A stretch of DNA of 6,134 bases, taken from assembly GCA_937983305.1 (NCBI GenBank), contig CALKAJ010000010.1:1-6134 (forward strand), in the 5' to 3' direction. Both the position numbers and the translations under genes were made by a program. The DNA is from an uncultured Ignavibacteriota bacterium. Lineage in GTDB: Bacteria; Bacteroidota; Ignavibacteria; Tepidaquicellales; Tepidaquicellaceae. Below the pieces are notes generated by a model. The model had not been told where the DNA came from, ran no database searches, and was given only the letters and a program-made list of their open reading frames with translations. Positions 1-5,766 of the stretch are shown here, one piece after another (the first letter of the stretch is position 1; every line of letters starts with the position of its first letter).

Positions 1-584
1 CCGTGCCTTGAATATGCTTCGTGGTGTAGAACAATTTTATCGTAATCGGATTCAAAGCCGACTGTATGAATACCTTTAATATTTCCGGCTCTGACTGATG
101 CAATATCAAACTTGCGGTTATAATCCTTTTCGAGAATCGAAGCGAAAGTTTTTGCGGTTCCGGAAGGAGCATCTTTCTTTTGGTTGTGGTGAAGCTCGAT
201 AATATATGGCTCGTAGTTTCCGTCTGCGGAAGTAAGTTTCGAAATCAGCTCTGCAGTTTCAAAGCAGATATTAACGCCGATGGAAAAATTGCTTGCATAG
301 ACGAGCCCTTTGTTTTTGGATTTGAAATATGCCTTAACATCATTTTCAATATCGTTCCAGCCTGTAGTGCCAATAACGGCGGCGGAAAAATTATCTGCAA
401 TGATTTTATAGTTTGCTCTGAAGGCATCCGGAGTGGTGAAATCAATGCAAAGCGAATCGGGCGAGGAAACTGAAGCGAGGTCGCCGGAATTATTTATTTT
501 TGCGGCAACAGTATGAAATCTTTCGAGAAGAATCTTTTCGACTTCTCTGCCCATTTTGCCGTAACCGGAAAGAATAATATTCAT
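1..584 (-). CDS. dapB: 4-hydroxy-tetrahydrodipicolinate reductase (DapB), C-terminus outside window
   Basis: DapB reduces the cyclic product of DapA with NAD(P)H to tetrahydrodipicolinate, in the cytoplasm, on the way to diaminopimelate and lysine. I translated it by hand: 194 complete codons from ATG at 584, running off the left edge. Visible motifs are the dinucleotide-binding GYGKMG (residues 7-12), FTTP (49-52), GTTG (72-75), SNFSIGVN (98-105), the active-site block ELHHNQKKDAPSGTA (130-144; His132/His133 and Lys136 align with E. coli His159/His160/Lys163), and HTVGFES plus HEAYSR near the cut end. The active site lies about 27 residues earlier than in E. coli, so this is a short-form enzyme; roughly 45 residues should be missing beyond the edge. 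It follows lysC by 14 bases with no strong Shine-Dalgarno, so it is probably co-transcribed. Identification is very secure. Confidence 0.97.
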   Translation of the reverse strand, partial: MNIILSGYGKMGREVEKILLERFHTVAAKINNSGDLASVSSPDSLCIDFTTPDAFRANYKIIADNFSAAVIGTTGWNDIENDVKAYFKSKNKGLVYASNFSIGVNICFETAELISKLTSADGNYEPYIIELHHNQKKDAPSGTAKTFASILEKDYNRKFDIASVRAGNIKGIHTVGFESDYDKIVLHHEAYSRH

Positions 585-598
585 AGTAAATCTCTGAT

Positions 599-1993
599 TT
601 ATTTTTTAAAGAATGCGTTGTGAAGTTTTTGAAGTGCGTTATTTAAAATATTACGATTGACAACAAAACTAATATTTATTAATGAAGCTCCCTGAGAAAT
701 CATCGTAATATTGTAATCGGAAAGCACCGAGAAAATTTTTCCTGCAACACCTTTAAGATTTTTCAGGTTACTGCCTACAATGCAAATCAGTGATTTATCG
801 TGTTCGATTTTGACTATGGCAAATTTTGAAATATCGGCGGCTATTGCATCAAGGAATTCATCGCTCTCAAGAGTGAGCGAGACGTTTACTTCCGAAGTTG
901 CAATAAGGTCAACAGAGGTTTTATGTTTTTCGAATACTTCGAAAATGCGATTTAGAAAGCCGTAAGAATTTAGCATACGCGTGGAGAAGATATTCATCAC
1001 AATAATATTTTCTTTGCAGGCAATGGATTTGATGCCTGCATTTGTATCAAAAGAATCTTTTCCCGGTGAATCAGCTTCCGGAGCCGGAGCTGAATCTTTA
1101 ACTATAAGAGTTCCTTCTTTTTCGGGAGATATGGAATTTTTAATAAGGACGGGAATATTTTTTTCTACAGCGGGCTGGATAGTAAGCGGATGAAGAACCT
1201 TAGCACCGAAATATGCAAGCTCTGCGGCTTCTTCGAAAGAAATTTTATTTATGATTTTAGTGCCTTTTACTTTTCGCGGGTCGGCGGTTAACATTCCGTC
1301 AACATCAGTCCATATTTCAATGGCTTCGGCTTCGAGTGCAAGCCCTATAAGCGAAGCAGTATAATCCGAGCCGCCTCTGCCGAGAACAGTTGTAATGCCT
1401 TCAGAGTTGCTTGCAATGAAACCCTGTACAATGGGAACGACTCCGTTTGAGATGACGGGCTTGAGATATCCGCTAACGCGTACCGATATTTCTTCTAAAA
1501 GCGGCTCGCCTTTGAGATAGTTATCATCGGTAATGATAAACCTGCGGGAATCGAAAAGCTCCGCATTAATATGATTGAAGTTGAATGCGGCGGCAATGAT
1601 TGAAGTAGAAAGCAATTCGCCGTAAGAAACAATTTTTGCATTGGTGCGCGGCGAGAGTTCCGATAGCAGGAAAACACCTTTGAGCAAATCATTAATTTCG
1701 GAAAAATATCCGTTGATAATTTGTTTAACGGCGGAATATTCGCGAGAGTCTTTGAGAATATCTTTTGCAATATTAAGATGCCTTTGGTTTAGCTCGCTAA
1801 TCATATCTTCTGCTGAATCAATATTTCCAATTGATGCAAGTTCGGCGGCAGAGATTAGCACATCGGTTGCTTTGGAAATTGCAGAGGAAACTACAACAGG
1901 CTTTTGCGGGAGCTTTGATTTGACAATGTTAACAAGCTGCGAGATAGCGGCGGCATCTTTAACGGAGGTTCCGCCGAATTTCATTACGAGCAT
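599..1993 (-). CDS. lysC: aspartate kinase, monofunctional, lysine-sensitive (LysC/AKIII) type
   Basis: It phosphorylates L-aspartate with ATP, the first committed step to lysine, threonine and methionine. The 464 residues hold an amino-acid-kinase domain: KFGGTSV (5-11), SYGELLST (123-130), TTVLGRGGSDYTAS (201-214), WTDVDGMLTADPR (228-240) and FGAKVLHP (262-269). Two ACT domains follow from about residue 320. There is no homoserine dehydrogenase domain. ACT1 carries Met340, Ser343, Gly345, Phe346, Leu347, Val361, Asp362, Ser367 and Glu368, matching the lysine-binding set of E. coli AKIII, so lysine feedback inhibition is predicted (inference). A Pro/Asp/Ser-rich linker at about 301-318 is longer than in E. 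coli. Start choice: ATG 1993 has a purine-rich AAGAAAGGGA five bases upstream and overlaps asd by 10 bases. ATG 1984 (MKFGGTS) is the alternative and would form a TAATG stop/start junction with asd. Confidence 0.97.
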   Translation of the reverse strand: MLVMKFGGTSVKDAAAISQLVNIVKSKLPQKPVVVSSAISKATDVLISAAELASIGNIDSAEDMISELNQRHLNIAKDILKDSREYSAVKQIINGYFSEINDLLKGVFLLSELSPRTNAKIVSYGELLSTSIIAAAFNFNHINAELFDSRRFIITDDNYLKGEPLLEEISVRVSGYLKPVISNGVVPIVQGFIASNSEGITTVLGRGGSDYTASLIGLALEAEAIEIWTDVDGMLTADPRKVKGTKIINKISFEEAAELAYFGAKVLHPLTIQPAVEKNIPVLIKNSISPEKEGTLIVKDSAPAPEADSPGKDSFDTNAGIKSIACKENIIVMNIFSTRMLNSYGFLNRIFEVFEKHKTSVDLIATSEVNVSLTLESDEFLDAIAADISKFAIVKIEHDKSLICIVGSNLKNLKGVAGKIFSVLSDYNITMISQGASLINISFVVNRNILNNALQKLHNAFFKK

Positions 1994-3027
1994 ATAAATC
2001 CCTTTCTTAGCAGATATTCTGCGTTTATTATTGCGGCACCTGCTGCGCCGCGTATGGTGTTATGTCCGAGGGCTGTAAGTTTCCAATCGAGTACATTGCA
2101 TTGACGCAGATTACCGATTGACACAGTCATTCCGGAATTTGCATTTGCATCGAGAAGCGGTTGAGGTCTGAAGGGCGAATCGAAATATTTTATAACATCA
2201 AAGCCTGATTGAGCTTTTGCTTCAATATTAAAATCGTTAATAGCTTTAATGATGGAATCCTTATCGGTTTTTTTTTGTGTCTCAAAAGATACTGCAACAG
2301 TATGCCCGTCTTTTACCGGAACACGATTGACCATTGCTGAAATATTGAAATCAGCCGGAGCGATAGAGCCGTTGAGCGAGCCGAAAATTTTATGAAGTTC
2401 CGATTCGATTTTCGGTTCCTCGTCAGAAATGTGCGGGATTACGTTTCCAAGTATATCAAGAGAAGGAACACCGGGATAGCCGGCTCCTGAGATTGCCTGC
2501 ATAGTAGTAACGAAAATATTTTTCAAACCGAAAGTGCGATAAACCGGAAAGAGTGCAAGAGCAAGCACAACAACTGCACAATTTGGATTTGTAACAATGA
2601 AGCCGCCATTTGGAAAAGACTGTGAGCGAATCAATTCAAAATGCCCGGAATTGATTTCGGGAATTACAAGCGGAACCGAAACATCCATTCTGTGATTTTT
2701 TGAATTGCTGATAACTGCATAACCTGCTGAAGCCATTTCGGTTTCGACATCTCCTGCAACGGAAGAATCCAAACCCGAAAAAACTATTTTGCAATCGAGT
2801 CCGGGTTTGCAAAGCTGTACCTGCATATCACTGATTGACTGCGGCAGTTCAAGAGGTTCGAGCCATTTGCAGGCATCGGAATATTTTTTGCCGGCAGATT
2901 TTTCTGAAGCGGCGAGTGCCGTGATTTCAAACAACGGATGAGAAATAAGAAGTGAAATAAGTTTTTGTCCGACAGCACCTGTAGCACCGAGTATGCCGGC
3001 TTTGATTTTATTTTGGGGAGAGTTCAT
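1984..3027 (-). CDS. asd: aspartate-semialdehyde dehydrogenase, archaeal/fungal-type class
   Basis: It reduces aspartyl phosphate to aspartate semialdehyde with NADPH, the step directly after aspartate kinase. The 347-residue protein has the nucleotide-binding GATGAVG (14-20), SNSKNHRMD (107-115), the catalytic cysteine in TNPNC (Cys150), SGAGYPGVPSLDILGNVIP (180-198), NRVPVKDGH (234-242, with the acid/base His242), and a C-terminal DWKLTALGHNTIRGAAGAA (314-332). The SGAGYPGVPS/GNVIP block and the DWKLTALGHNTIRGAAGA ending mark the archaeal/fungal class rather than the E. coli or Gram-positive class. ATG 3027 is the natural start because GATGAVG lies at the usual distance. It overlaps the upstream M20 gene by 20 bases and lysC by 10, and no clear Shine-Dalgarno precedes it, so translational coupling is likely. 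Length is normal and all key residues are present. Confidence 0.96.
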   Translation of the reverse strand: MNSPQNKIKAGILGATGAVGQKLISLLISHPLFEITALAASEKSAGKKYSDACKWLEPLELPQSISDMQVQLCKPGLDCKIVFSGLDSSVAGDVETEMASAGYAVISNSKNHRMDVSVPLVIPEINSGHFELIRSQSFPNGGFIVTNPNCAVVVLALALFPVYRTFGLKNIFVTTMQAISGAGYPGVPSLDILGNVIPHISDEEPKIESELHKIFGSLNGSIAPADFNISAMVNRVPVKDGHTVAVSFETQKKTDKDSIIKAINDFNIEAKAQSGFDVIKYFDSPFRPQPLLDANANSGMTVSIGNLRQCNVLDWKLTALGHNTIRGAAGAAIINAEYLLRKGFICS

Positions 3028-4024
3028 TATTTTTAATTTCGTTTTGCAGTGTATGGAAAATTTTTGTAAGAGTGGAAACGGCTGATTTCATATCTTCAAT
3101 GGAAATAAATTCACCCGGAGTATGAGCATTATGAATAGAGCCGGGACCGAAGAGCAAAGGAGTTCCGAGATTTGTAAGTTCGGGAGCGTCACAGCCATAG
3201 GCAACAACTCCTGTTTGGAATCCGGGCAGTGTATGGAAATTCATAGGAAAATCGGAGTAAAGAATTTCGCAGGAAACGGAATCATTTAACAAAGAGCGAA
3301 GCATTGGCTCGATGAGATGATGAGAAGCGAAAGTAGTGCGGAAAAAGATTTTACAGCTGAGATGAAACGGAACAACATTCGAAGCGTTGGCAGAATTCAG
3401 ACCGCTGACATTAAAAGTAGTATCGCCGAGTAAATCATCATTTGGGAAATCGAGACGGTAAAGAGCTGAGAGAAAATCGTGAAACATTTTTACGGAATCA
3501 ACACCGAGATGCGGATAGCCGGAATGAGCGGGCTTGCCTTTGAAAATTACCTCAAAAAGAATATTGCCTTTTGAAGCGGAGATGAGTTTATTTTCAGTCG
3601 GCTCGCCAATTATTACGAAACGGGAATTTTTAATAACTTTATTTGCGGCTTTGGCTCCGTGAGAGCCGTCTTCTTCGCCTGCGAGAAGCAGCAGACCAAA
3701 ACCCGAGAAACCGTTTAAATTCAGCAATCGGCACACTTCCGCCATAACAGTAACCTGCCCTTTTGCATCGCAGGCTCCGCGTCCGAAAATTTTTCCGTTT
3801 GCGGAAGAAGCCGGAATGAAAGGCGGAACGCAATCGAAATGAGTGCAGAAAATAATTTTCGGCTCGCCCCAGGTATAGAAAAGACTTTTCCTGCCTTCGG
3901 GGGAAGGAATAATTTTCAGCGAAGCACCTTCGGGACTGAAGTTATTAATAAGTTCATCAGCAGCCGAATTTTCCGAGCCGGAAGTGGAATCAATATTTAT
4001 AAGCGAAGTTAAGAATTTTTCCAT
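3008..4024 (-). CDS. M20-family metallo-deacylase, DapE/ArgE/LysK-like; first gene of the lysine/DAP operon
   Basis: This is a zinc-dependent amidohydrolase, probably removing an N-succinyl or N-acetyl group from a diaminopimelate, lysine or ornithine intermediate. From ATG 4024 it is 338 residues. Motifs are THFDCVPP (His62, Asp64), GRGACDAKG (Asp86), GEEDGSHGA (catalytic Glu117, ligand Glu118), GEPTEN (Glu141), the lid-domain FKGKPAHSG (His167) and IHNAHTPGE (His301). The M20 ligand set His/Asp/Glu/Glu/His is therefore complete. The frame stays open to a TTG at 4081, which would add 19 hydrophobic residues. I prefer ATG 4024 because MEKFLTSLINIDSTSGSE is the normal M20 N-terminus. The last 20 bases overlap asd. 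Membership of a DAP operon favours a DapE- or acetyl-DAP-deacetylase-like role, but motifs alone do not separate DapE, ArgE and LysK, so no symbol is given. Family is certain; substrate is not. Confidence 0.85.
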   Translation of the reverse strand: MEKFLTSLINIDSTSGSENSAADELINNFSPEGASLKIIPSPEGRKSLFYTWGEPKIIFCTHFDCVPPFIPASSANGKIFGRGACDAKGQVTVMAEVCRLLNLNGFSGFGLLLLAGEEDGSHGAKAANKVIKNSRFVIIGEPTENKLISASKGNILFEVIFKGKPAHSGYPHLGVDSVKMFHDFLSALYRLDFPNDDLLGDTTFNVSGLNSANASNVVPFHLSCKIFFRTTFASHHLIEPMLRSLLNDSVSCEILYSDFPMNFHTLPGFQTGVVAYGCDAPELTNLGTPLLFGPGSIHNAHTPGEFISIEDMKSAVSTLTKIFHTLQNEIKNNELSPK

Positions 4025-4032
4025 AACTAAAA

Positions 4033-4063
4033 AGAAGATATAATTGATTACAAAAACAACAAA
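4033..4063 (-). promoter_or_regulatory. possible Bacteroidota-type promoter for the lysine/DAP operon
   Basis: Reading the minus strand, TTTG (4063-4060) is followed after 19 bases by TATCTTCT (4040-4033). This resembles the Bacteroidota housekeeping consensus TTTG-N19-TAnnTTTG; the -33 box is perfect and the -7 box agrees at four of its six fixed positions. Transcription would then start only a few bases before ATG 4024, giving an almost leaderless mRNA. That would agree with the missing Shine-Dalgarno and would exclude the TTG start at 4081. The region is very AT-rich, so a chance match is quite possible. Confidence 0.25.
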
Positions 4064-4104
4064 TTGCGGGATAAAATTCAATGCATAAAATACTTATAAT
4101 TATA

Positions 4105-4149
4105 AAGTTTGCCAAGTTTGTCAAGTTTATAAAGTTTGTCAAGTTTGTT
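4105..4149. repeat. five tandem 9-base direct repeats (AAGTTTGTC)
   Basis: Exactly five contiguous 9-base units: AAGTTTGCC, AAGTTTGTC, AAGTTTATA, AAGTTTGTC, AAGTTTGTT. The core AAGTTT is invariant and only the last three bases vary. Read on the minus strand, towards the operon, the units give ACAAACTTG with several TTGACA-like hexamers. They end about 80 bases upstream of ATG 4024. This could be a phased protein-binding array or a simple minisatellite; the sequence does not decide. Confidence 0.9.
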
Positions 4150-4166
4150 AAAAAAGAATTGCCTAC

Positions 4167-4247
4167 TCAAACCAACTCTTCAAAAGATTCGCTCTCCATA
4201 CTTTTGAACAATTCGCTTTCCATACTTTTGAACAATTCGCTTTCCAT
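4167..4247 (-). CDS. possible micro-ORF with octapeptide repeats (MESELFKS)
   Basis: A 26-codon frame runs from ATG 4247 to TGA 4169-4167: MESELFKS, MESELFKS, then MESESFEELV. The 24-base DNA repeat equals eight codons, so each copy restarts with Met in the same frame. Two of the five codon differences in the last unit are synonymous (GAA/GAG, TTC/TTT). The same frame is open upstream to a stop at 4388-4386, but has no other ATG. There is no Shine-Dalgarno, and the start sits inside the right-hand part of a palindrome. It may be a repeat that merely lacks stops. It is not an obvious lysine attenuator leader, since only two of the 26 codons are Lys. Expression is unproven and I recognise no family. 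Confidence 0.25.
   Translation of the reverse strand: MESELFKSMESELFKSMESESFEELV
4197..4244. repeat. 24-base tandem repeat, two perfect copies plus a degenerate copy
   Basis: Positions 4197-4220 and 4221-4244 are identical 24-base units beginning CATACTTTTGAAC and ending TTCGCTTTC. A degenerate third copy precedes them (4173-4196, 16 of 24 positions matching by my alignment). The next CAT (4245-4247) begins a further unit that is immediately replaced by the palindromic element. The unit length is a multiple of three and keeps a minus-strand frame open. Confidence 0.92.
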
Positions 4248-4260
4248 CCCGTAGGGATGG
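4244..4260. repeat. 17-base hairpin palindrome CCATCCC-GTA-GGGATGG
   Basis: Perfect 7-base arms (4244-4250 and 4254-4260) flank a GTA loop. The following bases CACGTTTGTAGAAA (4261-4274) look like the constant tail of short interspersed intergenic repeats that I recall from Bacteroidota-type genomes; this is memory, not a search. No T-run follows on either strand and both flanking genes point away from it, so a rho-independent terminator is unlikely. A REP- or MITE-like origin fits better. Confidence 0.7.
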
Positions 4261-4375
4261 CACGTTTGTAGAAAAAGAAATCCCCCACCCCCACTACCGC
4301 ACGAACATACTTCAAATAAATAACTTGAATGAAATAAAAAAAACAAATAAGTTAAGAAAAAGCAAGAGATATCTA

Positions 4376-4408
4376 ATGAAAAAAATTATATTTAATATAA
4401 TAATATGA
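4376..4408 (+). other. possible 10-codon upstream ORF overlapping the propeller gene start
   Basis: ATG 4376 opens MKKIIFNIII and ends at TGA 4406-4408, which overlaps the ATG at 4405 in an ATGA junction, the classic re-initiation layout. A purine-rich AAGAGA lies shortly upstream of ATG 4376, whereas the main start has no Shine-Dalgarno. In DNA this AT-rich such a mini-frame can arise by chance. Confidence 0.2.
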
Positions 4409-5766
4409 AATCAACAAAAGTTATATCCCGCATAATTGATGTATTGATATTGTCGGTAATTTCGATGTATTTAATATCGGCGGGATTTCGGGACAGCAGA
4501 ACATCGGGCTGGTATCAGCAGTGGTTTCCGAATCTCAACGGAAGCACAATTAAAGATATTACTTTCCTTGACAGTCTGACAGGTTTTGCAGTGACAACTA
4601 CAAATTCATCCTTGCAGGCATACATTTTAAAAACAACTAACGGAGGTGACAACTGGAATATAGTGCACACTTACATACCTCCATCGGCTAATTCAGGTTT
4701 TAATAGAATTCAGTTTGCCAATAGCAATACAGGCTACGCCTCGCTCAATTATTTCGATTTTTTAAAAACAACTAATTCCGGATTAAACTGGACTGTTTTA
4801 ACTACACCGTGGGGAGGAGAGGATATGGCAGTTATAAATTCCGACACAATATTCTTGACAGATTCTGATCCAATATTTGGCGGCGTCTACCGTTCCACTA
4901 ACGGCGGCATAAACTGGACACGAATCTGGACAAGCGGTTCAAGCGGAAATCCCGATAAGATATATATGTACGATAAGAATATGGGATTTTCGTGTAATGT
5001 TTCTACAGGTTCCAATTTTAGAAAAACTACAAATGGTGGAATTACTTGGATTGATATTACAAGTGATTATTTTCTCTCAATAAAATTTATTGATACTTTA
5101 ATTGGGTGGAAAGGTAACGGAACAAGTATTAAGAAAACAACAAATGGTGGAATTACTTGGATTTCGCAAACTCCACCTAATGTAATTGGATTTAACGTTT
5201 ATTCAATTTCAATTATAAACATTGATACAGTTTGGTTAGGTGGAGCAGGCTCAAAAATAATAGGTAATACGTTCTATGGAGCTTTATGTAAAACCACTAA
5301 TGGAGGTCTAAATTGGGGGTATCAAATCCCAAATATTGCAGTTGATTCGGGTTTATATATTAATGTAAATTATCTAAACAACAAATGCGGATGGGCTTAT
5401 ATTAATTTAATTAATATCAATGATGGTATTCATACAAAAGTGGGCGGTAATGACACAACTGTTTACACCGGTATTAATAATAATGTCAGCACAATAATTA
5501 CAGATTATCAGTTATTCCAAAACTATCCGAACCCGTTTAATGCAATATCAAAAATAAAATATAAAATATTAAAGAGTTCTTACATAAGAATAAATGTATT
5601 TGATATTCTCGGAAAAGAAATAACAACTTTGATAGATAAAAAGCAAAACGCAGGGACTTATAATGTTACTTTTGATGGTGAATATTTACCAAGCGGAATA
5701 TATTTCTATTCGATGACGATAGATGGAAGAGTTGTTGACACGAAGAAAATGATACTTTTAAAATAA
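4405..5766 (+). CDS. secreted Asp-box (YCF48/BNR-like) beta-propeller with T9SS type A sorting domain
   Basis: This 453-residue protein is predicted to be exported by Sec and then carried across the outer membrane by the type IX secretion system. The N-terminus has basic residues (Lys2, Lys5, Arg9) and a hydrophobic stretch at 13-26, a signal peptide. Six Asp-box motifs follow at residues 76-84, 121-129, 163-171, 207-215, 244-252 and 296-304, mostly KTTNGG-x-(N/T)W, spaced 37-52 residues as in blades of a YCF48/sialidase-like propeller. Hydrophobic strands with a downstream Gly-Tyr/Trp (TGFAV, TGYAS, MGFSC, IGWKG, CGWAY) recur before or between the boxes. Residues 367-453 form the sorting domain: YQLFQNYPNPFN (368-379), FDILGKE (399-405), SGIYFY (430-435) and KKMILLK at the end. 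The ligand is unknown; propellers of this kind are structural or adhesive more often than enzymatic, and no catalytic residues are evident. Codon choice and GC shift midway through the gene. Confidence 0.93.
   Translation: MKSTKVISRIIDVLILSVISMYLISAGFRDSRTSGWYQQWFPNLNGSTIKDITFLDSLTGFAVTTTNSSLQAYILKTTNGGDNWNIVHTYIPPSANSGFNRIQFANSNTGYASLNYFDFLKTTNSGLNWTVLTTPWGGEDMAVINSDTIFLTDSDPIFGGVYRSTNGGINWTRIWTSGSSGNPDKIYMYDKNMGFSCNVSTGSNFRKTTNGGITWIDITSDYFLSIKFIDTLIGWKGNGTSIKKTTNGGITWISQTPPNVIGFNVYSISIINIDTVWLGGAGSKIIGNTFYGALCKTTNGGLNWGYQIPNIAVDSGLYINVNYLNNKCGWAYINLININDGIHTKVGGNDTTVYTGINNNVSTIITDYQLFQNYPNPFNAISKIKYKILKSSYIRINVFDILGKEITTLIDKKQNAGTYNVTFDGEYLPSGIYFYSMTIDGRVVDTKKMILLK
4462..5319 (+). repeat. 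protein-level internal repeat region (propeller blades), with a 24-base identical DNA pair
   Basis: The six Asp-box units occupy this span. Units four and five share an identical 24-base stretch (5029-5052 and 5140-5163, starting ACAAATGGTGG), 111 bases apart, which is exactly 37 codons. The other units keep the protein motif but differ at synonymous positions, so the identical pair points to a recent duplication or gene conversion. Confidence 0.75.

Larger units (their letters stand above)
4025..4404. other. 380-base divergent intergenic region, repeat-rich
   Basis: This region separates the minus-strand lysine/DAP operon from the plus-strand secreted-protein genes and should hold promoters for both. 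From left to right it contains a candidate operon promoter, a 12-base AT palindrome, five 9-base direct repeats (4105-4149), a 24-base tandem repeat with a micro-ORF (4167-4247), a 17-base hairpin palindrome (4244-4260) with an A-rich tail, a C-rich tract (4282-4292) and an A-rich stretch leading to the plus-strand start. I saw no tRNA-like or riboswitch-like fold and no transposase fragment. Confidence 0.8.

Noticed and set aside
180..473. 97-codon plus-strand open frame opposite dapB
   Set aside because: Antisense to clear DapB motifs and without recognisable domains; it is explained by codon bias of the minus-strand gene.
1641..1997. 118-codon plus-strand open frame opposite lysC
   Set aside because: It is antisense to a fully conserved aspartate kinase, its translation is Ser/Ile/Glu-rich without any motif, and there is no start signal; it is a shadow of the real gene.
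3639..3833. Arg-rich minus-strand frame of 64 codons within the M20 gene
   Set aside because: It overlaps the zinc-ligand region of the M20 enzyme in another frame; the Arg-rich run is a frame-shifted reading of its codons.
4244..4260. Rho-independent terminator at the palindrome
   Set aside because: Neither strand has a T-run after the hairpin, and both neighbouring genes are transcribed away from it.
4105..4260. CRISPR array
   Set aside because: The repeats are contiguous 9- and 24-base units without unique spacers, and no cas genes are nearby.
4282..4300. G-quadruplex on the minus strand (GGGGGTGGGGG)
   Set aside because: Only two long G-tracts plus one GG are present; four tracts of three are not available without forcing very short loops.
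4325..4355. Promoter TTG-N20-TAAGTTAA for the propeller gene
   Set aside because: The match is weak (TA and TT only in the -7 box) and several equally poor matches exist in this A-rich stretch.
4025..4404. Lysine riboswitch or lysine-codon attenuator leader
   Set aside because: There is no conserved multi-helix L-box pattern or leader with runs of lysine codons, and the likely transcript leader is too short.
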